Positions 53,403 through 62,122 of a DNA stretch of 64,000 nt are shown here, piece after piece. A program made the position numbers and the translations under genes. The notes beneath the pieces are model-generated. The model was not told the origin of the DNA. It saw only the letters and a program-made list of their open reading frames with translations, and searched no databases. Position 1 is the stretch's first letter. Every line of letters starts with the position of its first letter. Source of the stretch: Edaphovirga cremea (lineage in GTDB: Bacteria; Pseudomonadota; Gammaproteobacteria; Enterobacterales; Enterobacteriaceae); contig NZ_QOVA01000013.1 in NCBI RefSeq assembly GCF_003332275.1, positions 1 to 64,000 of the forward strand, in the 5' to 3' direction.

Positions 53403-54329
53403 TTACTCAAGGTATTCTTTCGGTTGCGACAAAATCATTTTCAGACTTTGCGACATAGGGTAATGGAGATTTACGCCATCAGGCGGAATCGGAGAAAGAA
53501 ACCATTTATCATAGATGGCGTTTATTTCGCCTTGCGTGAATATAGTCTCCAGTTGCTCATTTACGACGCGTTTGAACGCTAATTGCCCTGGTGGCATCAT
53601 CAGGCCATAGGGTTCCGGTAGGCTTAAACGGTCATCTGAAAGGATAAATTCAGACGGATTGGGAGATGAAGCCACCAGCCCGGCCAGCAGAATGTCATCC
53701 ATAACGAAGGCCGATACATTGCCGTTTGCAACCGATTCAAACGCCTCCTGATTCACTTTTTTCAGCACGACAGAAATGTTGAGCTTCATACGCATATTGG
53801 CTTCATTCAATTGCTCAATATTGATCGTCCCGCTGCTTGCCGAGACGCTACGCCCTGCCAAATCAGCCAGCCGCGTAATGCCCGTTCGCTTTAGCGCCAC
53901 AAATCGGGTGAAGGTGACAAAGTGAGGATAGGAAAACTCCGCCAATTCACGCCGCTCACGGTTATTGGTGGTTGCCGCGCACTCAAGATCGATCCCTCGG
54001 TTACGAATCAGCGGAAATCGCGTCGCTGTCGTGACAGGGATAAAAACCACATTTAATTCATCCAGATACAAATATTTTTTTATTCCATCAACCACGCGTA
54101 AGCACAAATCAACCGAGTAGCCGGTCGCCTTGCCTTGCACCGCGTATGAAAAAGGCGGTTCGTCCACCCGGTAGCCAATTTTTATTGTTTTGGTTTGCGC
54201 GATATTCGTCAGCGTGCTGTCCATCGGCATATCATCTGCCAACGCAGCGTGCGGCAGCAGTGCAAACACGGTAGCGAGCAGGATCCCTCGTGCGAAAGAG
54301 GCCAGGTAAAATCCATTGAGAATCCGCAA
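53403..54329 (-). CDS. Periplasmic GltI-like solute-binding protein A
   Basis: 308-aa paralogue of the downstream protein, with the same fold (IKIGYRVDEPPFSYAVQGKATGYSVDLCLRVVDGI, GIDLECAATTNNRERRELAEFSYPHFV). Signal peptide ends near ALA. The shared ligand-site positions differ between the two, so they may bind different ligands. It lies 71 bp after the GGDEF-EAL gene in the same direction. Confidence 0.85.
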   Translation of the reverse strand: MRILNGFYLASFARGILLATVFALLPHAALADDMPMDSTLTNIAQTKTIKIGYRVDEPPFSYAVQGKATGYSVDLCLRVVDGIKKYLYLDELNVVFIPVTTATRFPLIRNRGIDLECAATTNNRERRELAEFSYPHFVTFTRFVALKRTGITRLADLAGRSVSASSGTINIEQLNEANMRMKLNISVVLKKVNQEAFESVANGNVSAFVMDDILLAGLVASSPNPSEFILSDDRLSLPEPYGLMMPPGQLAFKRVVNEQLETIFTQGEINAIYDKWFLSPIPPDGVNLHYPMSQSLKMILSQPKEYLE

Positions 54330-54400
54330 AATCAGCTCCTGATTTATTATGGTGTTTTATTTGCGACTACAGTTTGGTTACTGAATAAGTGGCAAAGCCA

Positions 54401-56611
54401 TCAGACTTCCAGTGCCGTCACTGGAATCGCCTTACCGGTCAGGTAGCCCTGAACAAATTGACATCCGGCGCGACGCAGCAATTCCCGTTGCAGTTCGGTT
54501 TCTACCCCTTCCGCCAGAGTTTCCATACCTAACTGATGAACCAATGACATAATATTAGCCACAATTATGCGTTTCGACTCACTGTCTTCCAGTCCGTCGA
54601 TTAAACCTTTATCAAGCTTCACGCGAGTGAATGGAAAATCCGCCAGACAGTTCAGGGACGCATAGCCTGTGCCGAAATCATCCAGGGCAATCCCTATTCC
54701 CATATTCTGAATCTTGCGCAGCACCGGCAGCGCTTCTTTGCGATCCAGCAGAATCGGCTCTGTTATCTCGATCTCAATCCGATAAGCCGGAAGCCTGCTT
54801 TGCGCCAGTGCGTTTTTCAGGACATCGATCAGACCGTCATGATGGATTTGAATCCCCGAAACATTCACTGACACGCGATGACGGGCATCAAAATGTGTCA
54901 TGGCATCGCTGCAAGCCTGGCGGATTATCCACTCCCCCAACCTGACAATCAGGCCATTTTTCTCCGCCAGCGGAATGAACGTGTCCGGCATCAGCAGTTC
55001 CTGGGGAGAACGACGCCAGCGTACCAGCGCTTCATAACCGGTGATGCTGTTGTCGGAAAGTCGTATCAGCGGCTGATAGTGGATTTCGAATTCGTTGCGG
55101 TCCATCGCGCTTTCAATGTCCAGTTCGGCAATGATCGGCACGGAATTGGTCATAGCCATGCCAGATTCAAAGTAATGGTAATTATTGCGTCCCGTTCTCT
55201 TCGAGGCATACAGCGCCAAATCGGCATTCTTCATCAGGATATGGGGAGTCACGCCATGCTGGGGCGCGTTGGCAATCCCGATACTGATCCCAATGCCAAA
55301 CTCATGGCCATGAATGTAAAAAGGTTCACTAATTGATTTGATTAACTGCCCTGCCAACTGTGCTGCTTCCTGTATGGGGTTTTCTTTCACCAATTGGATC
55401 ACGGCGAATTCATCTCCCCCCAGTCGGGCAACCATATTTCCGGTTGAAAGCAACAAAGAGATCCTCTCGCTGACATCGATTAACAGCGCATCCCCGACCA
55501 CATGACCGAACGTATCATTCACCTCTTTGAAGTGATCGAGATCGAGCAGCATCAGGTTAAAAAATTTGCTCTCCAATTTCAGCATCGTAAGGGCATTATC
55601 CAGAGCCACGCCGAAGAAAGTTCGGTTTGGCAGACCTGTCAACGGATCGTGATGCGCCATGTATTCCATTTTCTGCACCGTTTCTTTAACCAATTGCAGG
55701 TGTTCGCGCTCAACCATGGCCTGCCGGAGTTTTTCGATGGCGACAGCCAATTGACCGATTTCATCATCCCGCTGTAAAAATGGCGTAGTGTCTTGCGTAT
55801 TGCCTTGTGCAATACGCCTGAGCGCCTGGATAAGTACGGGTACAGAATAAAAAAACTGCCTCATCAGCAGCGCGACGGTCAGTCCCGTCAACAGCAATAC
55901 GATTCCCAGACCGATCAGCGAATTACGCAGCAGAATATTGTGCGTTCGGTACAACTCCTGCCTTTCGCCAATGCTGCTGACCAACGCCCCCAGCATTTTT
56001 CCTGATGGCGTCAATAACGGGATTTCGCTGACAAAATAGTCTTCATTGTTAATCTGGACAAAACCTGCAAAGCTGTTTTTCCTTGCATCCGCTTGCACGG
56101 GCGTTCCATCATCGTGCATGAGAATATGTTTGTTCAGTGTTCCATTCGCATCAGCGATGCTGACAAAGCCCTCGTTTTCCCGATACTGGAAAAGCCATAC
56201 GCGGTTATTGGTCTGCATGGCGGCCAGGGAAAGCACATCGACAGGATTGAATCCGGTTTGCAGGATTGACTCGTCGTCGCCGAGAAAATTCTCCGTCACA
56301 ATGCCGGTTATCTGCCCGGTTTCATCCATACGGGCTACCACCGACGTATATATATTGCGGATAATGTAGCTGATGATGTGGGCATTGGTATTGGCCTGGC
56401 GCTTCCACTGCGTTTGCGAGTTTTTGTCGACAATAAACCACCCTGCTGCCGCCCCGACACCATAGGAAAAAATAATGCCGACGATAAGAAATACCGTCAC
56501 TTTACCCAGAATAGAATGATACCAGCGCTGTCGGGGAGGCATGGATAATGACCCTCCATCGATTAAAGGGGCGCTGAAGTCCTTCGTTGTTCTGGTGCGG
56601 GATGTCATCAT
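54401..56611 (-). CDS. Membrane GGDEF-EAL c-di-GMP enzyme with periplasmic sensor
   Basis: 736-aa protein: membrane segment about residues 33-57, a periplasmic Cache-like domain of about 165 residues, second segment about residues 222-245, HAMP (VLIQALRRIAQGN...DEIGQLAVAIEKL), GGDEF with intact G398-G399-D400-E401-F402, and EAL with intact E527-A528-L529 and the DDFGTGYASL loop. Both c-di-GMP synthesis and degradation are possible from the motifs. It is the first gene of a unit with two periplasmic binding proteins, which may present their ligands to the sensor domain. Confidence 0.9.
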   Translation of the reverse strand: MMTSRTRTTKDFSAPLIDGGSLSMPPRQRWYHSILGKVTVFLIVGIIFSYGVGAAAGWFIVDKNSQTQWKRQANTNAHIISYIIRNIYTSVVARMDETGQITGIVTENFLGDDESILQTGFNPVDVLSLAAMQTNNRVWLFQYRENEGFVSIADANGTLNKHILMHDDGTPVQADARKNSFAGFVQINNEDYFVSEIPLLTPSGKMLGALVSSIGERQELYRTHNILLRNSLIGLGIVLLLTGLTVALLMRQFFYSVPVLIQALRRIAQGNTQDTTPFLQRDDEIGQLAVAIEKLRQAMVEREHLQLVKETVQKMEYMAHHDPLTGLPNRTFFGVALDNALTMLKLESKFFNLMLLDLDHFKEVNDTFGHVVGDALLIDVSERISLLLSTGNMVARLGGDEFAVIQLVKENPIQEAAQLAGQLIKSISEPFYIHGHEFGIGISIGIANAPQHGVTPHILMKNADLALYASKRTGRNNYHYFESGMAMTNSVPIIAELDIESAMDRNEFEIHYQPLIRLSDNSITGYEALVRWRRSPQELLMPDTFIPLAEKNGLIVRLGEWIIRQACSDAMTHFDARHRVSVNVSGIQIHHDGLIDVLKNALAQSRLPAYRIEIEITEPILLDRKEALPVLRKIQNMGIGIALDDFGTGYASLNCLADFPFTRVKLDKGLIDGLEDSESKRIIVANIMSLVHQLGMETLAEGVETELQRELLRRAGCQFVQGYLTGKAIPVTALEV

Positions 56612-57028
56612 CCAAATCCCTTCATCTGTCGCATAAGCGGGTGGGAGACAAATAGTAATTTATTATAAAACAATAGACTATAAAGATTGTGCATGCAGGG
56701 GTCACGTATTGCCAGAATCATCATTACTGGCGTATTACTTTATTTACTCTCCGAATAAACAAACACTTAGCCAATAAAAATTCTCATCAATCCATTGTAT
56801 ATACCCTCAAAATAGTAGCAGCAACATATTTAAACGACCTCCCATCCCAACCAAACGAAATTTGACTTAAATAGCGCACTAATATATTTGTAACGGCATG
56901 AGTGGGAACAGGAATAACCGACTTCATGCGTGGTGATAAATGTTTTGGCGGGTGGCTAAAACCCCCCAACGCAGTTAACCCTCGTGGGTATTTAACATCA
57001 AGGACCGATCTAACCGGGGTTAATGTAC
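56612..57028. other. Divergent intergenic region, GGDEF-EAL gene / TfoX-N gene
   Basis: About 415 bp with no supported gene. A 60-codon frame on the minus strand (56787-56969) has no start signal or family likeness. Promoters for both neighbours are expected here. Confidence 0.45.
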
Positions 57029-57370
57029 ATGGCGACAGATGAGAAGTTCGTGGTTTACGTAATGGATCAGCTTGAGGGTGTGGAAGGTCTGACCGTGCGA
57101 AAGATGTTCGGGGAATATGCCCTCTTCAAGGAGGGAAAAGTTCTCGCCTTGATCTGCAACAGTCAACTGTTCATCAAACCGACCGTCTCCGGGCGAAATT
57201 TTATTGGTACTCCGGTTGAAGCGCCGCCCTACAAAGGAGCCAAACCCAGTTTTCTGATCGACGATGAACTGGACAACAAAGAATGGCTGTGTCAGTTGGT
57301 GTCGCTGACTTACGAAGAACTGCCGGCGCCAAAGCCGAAGAAGCCCAAAAAAGAGAAAGCCAAACCATAG
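57029..57370 (+). CDS. TfoX N-terminal-domain protein
   Basis: 113-aa protein consisting of the TfoX_N domain (LEGLTVRKMFGEYALF-like opening, then VLALICNSQLFIKPT and EAPPYKGAKPSFLIDD) plus a lysine/proline-rich tail (PAPKPKKPKKEKAKP). It lacks the C-terminal domain of TfoX/Sxy and is not expected to be the competence regulator itself. ATG 57023, six bases upstream, is an alternative start. Confidence 0.82.
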   Translation: MATDEKFVVYVMDQLEGVEGLTVRKMFGEYALFKEGKVLALICNSQLFIKPTVSGRNFIGTPVEAPPYKGAKPSFLIDDELDNKEWLCQLVSLTYEELPAPKPKKPKKEKAKP

Positions 57371-57541
57371 CGCCTGCCTCTTTAACATTCGCCATCCTCC
57401 TCGGTTCCCTGAGCCGACATGTATGCCTCACTGTAGATTCCATTGACACAATCAATCGAACAGCTAGGAAGCTGTACCAAAATCTGCGAATATTTGGTTG
57501 GACATGCATGGAGTACCTAATACAGAAGAGAGTCTTGACAC

Positions 57542-59017
57542 ATGGAAAGAGTTGAACTGACGTTTAGAGGGGGCAAAATTTTTGCCCTGGTTCCCATTGT
57601 TTTATTTTTGATTTTTTGCACACTTTTTTTTACCGTGTTCAAGATCTTTGATATGCAAGCCCTGGCGATGGGAGCCTTGATTTCAATCATTATTGGCGGG
57701 ATTTTTGCCAAGGACTATAAACAGTATTGGGAGGCAGTTATCAAGCATGGGATCGGCAGCCAGATGGCCGTGACCATTGCGACGATCCTCTTGATTATCG
57801 GGATGTTTGCGAAACTGATGGCCGCCAGCGGCGTGGCGGAAGGTTTCGCCTGGTTGGCCAATATGCTCGGCTTGCATGGGGGAATGTTCACGCTGTTTAC
57901 CTTCTGTGCAGTCTGCCTTATTTCAGCCTCGACAGGGACCTCAATTGGTTCATTGTTTACTGCCTTCCCGGTCTTCTTTCCTGCTGGCATCATGCTGGGT
58001 GCCGATCCCGTGGTATTAGCCAGCGCCATTCTGTCCGGCGCTATTTTTGGCGATAACATCGCACCTATTTCAGACACAACGGTTGCTTCGGCATCCACCC
58101 AGCTCTATACGAGAAAACAGGGCAGCGCCGAAATAGCCGGTCTGGTCACGTCACGATTCAAATATGCGTTGTTTGCCGCAATAATGGCCGGGGTTCTGTT
58201 TTGGATTTTTGGTTCTGCGGATCACGCCGTTAGCCCGATGGCTTCCCTGCCGGAACTTAAATACAGCCCCAATAATTTGATCATGTTAATCCCCGTGGCC
58301 GCGTTGTTGATTGTTGCGTTAAAAACCCGGGATATTTTTAAGGCCATACCGGTAGGCATTATCGTGGGCACGATAACGGGCATGGTGACCGGTATCTTCA
58401 CCTGGCATGATGTGTTCTCGATCAAAGGCGGCGAGGTCAGCGGTTTTCTGTTTGCTGGTTTTAACAGCATGGTCAGCACCGTTCTCTTCGTATTGTCGCT
58501 GTTTGGTATCATGGGGATTTTGAAAGCCAGCCTGATGATGGATCGCATCGCGGCATTTATTTGCAATAGCCGTTTTACGGACAGTGTGCGTGGCACGGAA
58601 TTTTCAATCGCCACAGGCACTATATTGGCTACCGCGCTGGTCGGTGGCGTCACCAGTGCATCGATTCTGACGTTTGGCCCGGTCGCGGATGAAATCGGCA
58701 AGAAGAAGAATCTCCACCCGTTCAGACGGGCAGTGTTGGTTGACTGTTTCTCGATGACCATTGCGGCAATTATTCCCTTCCTCAGTGCGTTTATTTTTAT
58801 TGTCAGTTCGATCATTAACGCACTGCGGGCAGATTATAATTTCATTCCCGAGATTAACCCCATATCGCTAACGCTAACCTCATTCTACCCATTGTGTCTT
58901 TTTGTGGTGATGACGTTTTCAGTTGTGGTTGGATGGGGACGTAAATTTGAAGGACCTGACGGCACCCAGGTCGATGAGATGGCTGCAGACTTCAAAACAG
59001 ATCTTTCCGGGCGCTGA
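57542..59017 (+). CDS. NhaC-family Na+/H+ antiporter-like transporter
   Basis: 491-aa membrane protein with about 11-12 segments. The signature region SASTGTSIGSLFTAFPVFFPAG and GAIFGDNIAPISDTTVASAS is that of NhaC-type antiporters (ion transporter superfamily), a family that also includes malate/lactate and amino-acid antiporters. So the exchanged ions or solutes remain open. Ended by the hairpin at 59022-59052. Confidence 0.88.
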   Translation: MERVELTFRGGKIFALVPIVLFLIFCTLFFTVFKIFDMQALAMGALISIIIGGIFAKDYKQYWEAVIKHGIGSQMAVTIATILLIIGMFAKLMAASGVAEGFAWLANMLGLHGGMFTLFTFCAVCLISASTGTSIGSLFTAFPVFFPAGIMLGADPVVLASAILSGAIFGDNIAPISDTTVASASTQLYTRKQGSAEIAGLVTSRFKYALFAAIMAGVLFWIFGSADHAVSPMASLPELKYSPNNLIMLIPVAALLIVALKTRDIFKAIPVGIIVGTITGMVTGIFTWHDVFSIKGGEVSGFLFAGFNSMVSTVLFVLSLFGIMGILKASLMMDRIAAFICNSRFTDSVRGTEFSIATGTILATALVGGVTSASILTFGPVADEIGKKKNLHPFRRAVLVDCFSMTIAAIIPFLSAFIFIVSSIINALRADYNFIPEINPISLTLTSFYPLCLFVVMTFSVVVGWGRKFEGPDGTQVDEMAADFKTDLSGR

Positions 59018-59021
59018 TTGA

Positions 59022-59052
59022 AGCCGGGTATTGCTCTGCTGAATACCCGGCT
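59022..59052. terminator. Terminator between the NhaC-type gene and the prepilin peptidase
   Basis: Perfect 11-bp stem AGCCGGGTATT/AATACCCGGCT (59022-59032 and 59042-59052) with a 9-base loop, between converging genes. It may serve both directions. Confidence 0.85.
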
Positions 59053-59067
59053 ATACCCGATAGGTAT

Positions 59068-59919
59068 TCAATAACTCGTTGGCAGCACGAAAAAGACCAT
59101 GTTAATCGCGCCTGCCAGCGCCAGCCACGGGCCAAAAGCCAGTGGCTGATCGACGTTTTGACGCGATAACCCGCGTTGCAGCAGGGTAAAGATCAATCCA
59201 CATACCGCAGCAATCAAAACCAGATTTGGCAGCGTTTTCCAGCCCATCCAGGCACCCAGCGCAGCCAGCAGTTTGAAATCCCCATAACCCAACGCCTCTT
59301 TGCCCGTGGCATACTTGAACAACCAGAATAGCCCCCACAAGGAAAGATAGCCGATCGCGGCCCCCATTATTGCCTGTTCCAGCGAAACAAAACTGCCTGA
59401 TAAGTTAAATAACAATCCTAACCACAATAGCGGCAGCGTAAGAGCATCCGGTAGCAAGAGCGTTTTCAGGTCGATAACGGTCAGCGTCAGCAGAATCGCC
59501 ATAAACAGCAACACGCCTAACAGCGGCAAACCCACTGGCAGCAGAGCGCCCGCTCCAGCAAAAAGCAGCGCTGTCGTCAGTTCAATCAAAGGATAGCGGC
59601 AAGAGATCGACTTCGCACAGCACCGCGCTCTCCCCTTTAGCCACAACCAACTCACCAAGGGAATATTGTCGCGGATCGCGAGGGGCGTCTGGCAATGCGG
59701 GCAGGATGAGTGAGGCAGCATCAGGTCAAAACGTGGAGGTGATTCTGTGATGGTTACCCCCAGTTGCTGTTGCGCCTCGCGTTGCCAACGGCGTTCCAAC
59801 ATCACTGGCATCCGGTAAATGACCACATTCAGAAAGCTGCCGATGATCGCTCCCAGCAGACTTAGGGTACAGAGCCAGAAAACAGGAAAAACATCAGCAA
59901 ATGGCGCAATGGGGTTCAA
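59068..59919 (-). CDS. Prepilin peptidase / N-methyltransferase (PilD/GspO family)
   Basis: 283-aa aspartic membrane protease that cuts and methylates type IV pilins and type II secretion pseudopilins. It has the N-terminal domain (GAIIGSFLNVVIYRMPVMLERRW), a zinc-type segment (CPHCQTPLAIRDNIPLVSWLWLKGRARCC, with the second pair changed from C-x-x-C to C-C), and both catalytic aspartates (VIDLKTLLLPD and GYGDFKLLAALG). It stands alone, with no pilus or secretion genes around, so its substrates are elsewhere. Confidence 0.88.
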   Translation of the reverse strand: MNPIAPFADVFPVFWLCTLSLLGAIIGSFLNVVIYRMPVMLERRWQREAQQQLGVTITESPPRFDLMLPHSSCPHCQTPLAIRDNIPLVSWLWLKGRARCCAKSISCRYPLIELTTALLFAGAGALLPVGLPLLGVLLFMAILLTLTVIDLKTLLLPDALTLPLLWLGLLFNLSGSFVSLEQAIMGAAIGYLSLWGLFWLFKYATGKEALGYGDFKLLAALGAWMGWKTLPNLVLIAAVCGLIFTLLQRGLSRQNVDQPLAFGPWLALAGAINMVFFVLPTSY

Positions 59920-60437
59920 GGAATCCTCCTGTCGTTAGCATCGGTAATCTGTCGTCATAATGGTCAAGCGCGGTAATCGTTGCAGAATGCGGGGGAAATG
60001 CCAGTCTTTCAGTAACGTAAGTAGCTAAAATGCGAGACATTTCGCAGAGAGTAATGAAACTCATCGCAGTTGAACTGAAGCTGCGGGCTGGTTCAACGCT
60101 AATATATCAATCGCGATTCGAGCCATTTTGCCTCCTTATGTGTAAAGCAATCCATTAACAAAAGCAGTCCATTAACAAAGGTTATCCGTCCTCTTCTGCA
60201 CACTCAGGAACAGCATAGGCAATTCTTGTTTCAGCAGAAATCCGTGATGAACTGGTCGGACGTTTTGTTTTTACGCTGACTGATCTGAATAAGTGCCTAT
60301 ACTTGCCAAATCATCACAGAATAATCGTGCTGCAATGTACACAGCCGCAGCAGTTTGCTCGGTTTCGCGCCACGACAACAACGGCTGTTGTGGCCCATGG
60401 GATACAGCTCGGTTACTTGGCAAAAAGGCTGCAGAAG
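59920..60437. other. Intergenic region with a 17-bp tandem duplication
   Basis: About 520 bp without a supported gene. GCAATCCATTAACAAAA (60147-60163) and GCAGTCCATTAACAAAG (60164-60180) form a two-copy tandem repeat. The frame of the following GFA gene is open back to 60303 but that part shows no protein-like pattern. Confidence 0.5.
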
Positions 60438-60827
60438 ATGCATAAAACGTTCACCGGCGGATGTCTATGTGGGAACATCCGTTTTGAAGCCATCAATCCC
60501 CTACACCCGCATACGTGCTCATGCGATATATGTCAGAAACACACCGGTGCACTGACTGCCATGTGGTTTGAATTTACCAAGGAAAATGTCAAATGGACGG
60601 GTGAAGGGGGTGTTCCCTCAACCTTCCGTTCGTCCGCGTATTCCAGCAGATCATTCTGTTCACGCTGTGGAAGTTCAGTGGGTGCAATTGATGACGAACC
60701 CACCCTGGCGCTATTGGCGGGTGGATTTGATGAAGGGTGTGTTCCTGAACTGCCTCCCGTCTACCATTCATTTGATGATATGGCTCCAGCATGGTGGCGG
60801 TCCCTGTTCTTCAAGAATCGAGGCTGA
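60438..60827 (+). CDS. GFA-family protein (second copy)
   Basis: 129-aa GFA/CENP-V-fold zinc protein: GGCLCGNIRFEA, CSCDICQKHTGALTAMWFEF, RSFCSRCGSSVGAIDDEP. It is shorter than and clearly different from the GFA protein at 46787, so not a recent duplicate. ATG 60438 is preferred because the family starts about here and AAAGG precedes it by 9 bases. Confidence 0.85.
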   Translation: MHKTFTGGCLCGNIRFEAINPLHPHTCSCDICQKHTGALTAMWFEFTKENVKWTGEGGVPSTFRSSAYSSRSFCSRCGSSVGAIDDEPTLALLAGGFDEGCVPELPPVYHSFDDMAPAWWRSLFFKNRG

Positions 60828-60851
60828 TACGAAAACCGGTCATCAACATCA

Positions 60852-60953
60852 TCAAGCACCGACCGCCGAAATCCCCAGCGTGGTGGCAAACACAGTTGCC
60901 GTAAACAGGTCGAGAAATGACTTCCCCACCCACACGCTGGAGTTGCCACTCAT
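60852..60953 (-). CDS. 33-aa hydrophobic reading frame after the HAD gene
   Basis: Short frame (M-S-G-N-S-S-V-W-V-G-K-S-F-L-D-L-F-T, then a hydrophobic run) starting 4 bp after the HAD stop, with AAGGG immediately before its ATG. The sequence resembles the last helix of a transporter. It may be a small coupled membrane peptide or, more likely, the fused end of a deleted transporter gene of the same operon. Confidence 0.35.
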   Translation of the reverse strand: MSGNSSVWVGKSFLDLFTATVFATTLGISAVGA

Positions 60954-60957
60954 CCCT

Positions 60958-61638
60958 TCATGCTCCCGCCGAAATACTCGACAAGTCAGCCGCCAGGCTG
61001 TCAAGTGTAGTCCTTGTGATCAGAGGCTCAGGAGCGCCCTCAGGGGCCGTCAGACCGATGCGGTTGTGCCATATAGTCGGCAACCCTACCTTCGCGGTGC
61101 CAAATAGGTCATAGGCTGAACCGGCTACGAACACCGCATTGCCCGGTGCGACGCCCAGCGTTTCAAGGGCCAGGCGATAAGGCGCTGGGTTCGGCTTGTA
61201 GAACCCCGCTTTTTCCGATGTGATGACCACATCGAATGGCACACCTACCCGATCTGCGGCGATACTGCCCAGTCTCTCCGAGCAGTTGGTCACGATGCCC
61301 AACTTGTAATGTGGCTTGAGTGCCGCCAACGTCGCCTTGACCTCGGCCCATGGCTGCAACTCGCCCCAGCGTGCTTCCAGTTCCGCAGAGGCTTGGCTAC
61401 CGAGCCCGACTGCAATCGCGGCTTCTTCGACCAATCTTTCATAGGATCGATAGCTGCCGCAGCTATAGGTAGCCTTCAGATACGCCATGCGCCATGTACG
61501 ACCCCTGTGCTCTGAACCGGCGACTGAATTCCACAGTGTCCACGAGTCCAGCAAGGCGGTCAGAAGATCGAACAGAACGAGCTCGACCAGAGCTGGGGGT
61601 TGCTTGGGTCGCAGATTATCGGCAAAGTTTAAAGTCAT
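60958..61638 (-). CDS. HAD-family hydrolase (haloacid dehalogenase-like)
   Basis: 226-aa HAD protein: motif I is F-D-L-L-T-A-L-L-D, keeping the nucleophilic aspartate but without the second aspartate of phosphatases, as in L-2-haloacid dehalogenases. Motif II is VTNCSE, the lysine region YKPNPAPYRLALE, and the last motif FVAGSAYDLFGTAKVGLPTIW. Dehalogenase or an altered phosphatase-type hydrolase are both possible. It overlaps the RidA gene by 4 bp and completes a three-gene operon. Confidence 0.82.
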   Translation of the reverse strand: MTLNFADNLRPKQPPALVELVLFDLLTALLDSWTLWNSVAGSEHRGRTWRMAYLKATYSCGSYRSYERLVEEAAIAVGLGSQASAELEARWGELQPWAEVKATLAALKPHYKLGIVTNCSERLGSIAADRVGVPFDVVITSEKAGFYKPNPAPYRLALETLGVAPGNAVFVAGSAYDLFGTAKVGLPTIWHNRIGLTAPEGAPEPLITRTTLDSLAADLSSISAGA

Positions 61639-62033
61639 TGCAGGGATCCCTGTTCAGGAGAAAAAAGCTCAGCGACAGCGGTGATCTCTATCAACGCACC
61701 GTAATGAAGTTTGCCGCAGGGGATGATTGAGCGCGCTGGTCGATGAGCACCCAGCAACTCCGCGTAATGTGTATTCACGGTTGACCAGTGCTCCACATCA
61801 GAGATGAAGATCTGCACGTTTACCAGATTCGCCATGGTTGCATCAGCGGCACGTAGCACCGCTTCGACATTGGTCATGGCTTGCATGAACTGGGCCTCAA
61901 TGCCGTCGGGAAAAGTGCCCGATCGCGGATTGAAGGGCAACTGCCCGGAGATGAACAACAAGTTCCCCGAAACCACTCCCTGCGAGTAATGTCCCCCCGG
62001 CAAGGGGAGCTGTTGTGATGTGATAATTTTCAT
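61635..62033 (-). CDS. RidA-family enamine/imine deaminase
   Basis: 132-aa RidA/YjgF/Rid protein (LPGGHYSQGVVSGNLLFISGQLPFNPRSG, NVEAVLRAADATMANLVNVQIFISD, RPARSIIPCGKLHYGALIEITAVA). The arginine that marks active RidA deaminases is present in PARS. Such enzymes hydrolyse reactive enamine/imine intermediates released by PLP-dependent dehydratases, fitting the PLP enzyme gene 89 bp upstream in the same operon. Confidence 0.88.
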   Translation of the reverse strand: MKIITSQQLPLPGGHYSQGVVSGNLLFISGQLPFNPRSGTFPDGIEAQFMQAMTNVEAVLRAADATMANLVNVQIFISDVEHWSTVNTHYAELLGAHRPARSIIPCGKLHYGALIEITAVAELFSPEQGSLQ

Positions 62034-62122
62034 AGATATTCTCCGTTCAAGGGTTCGCCGTGGATGATGGATACGCCTTTACTGTTATGGATTAATAGCG
62101 GGCAGTAGAAAGAAAACGCTAT

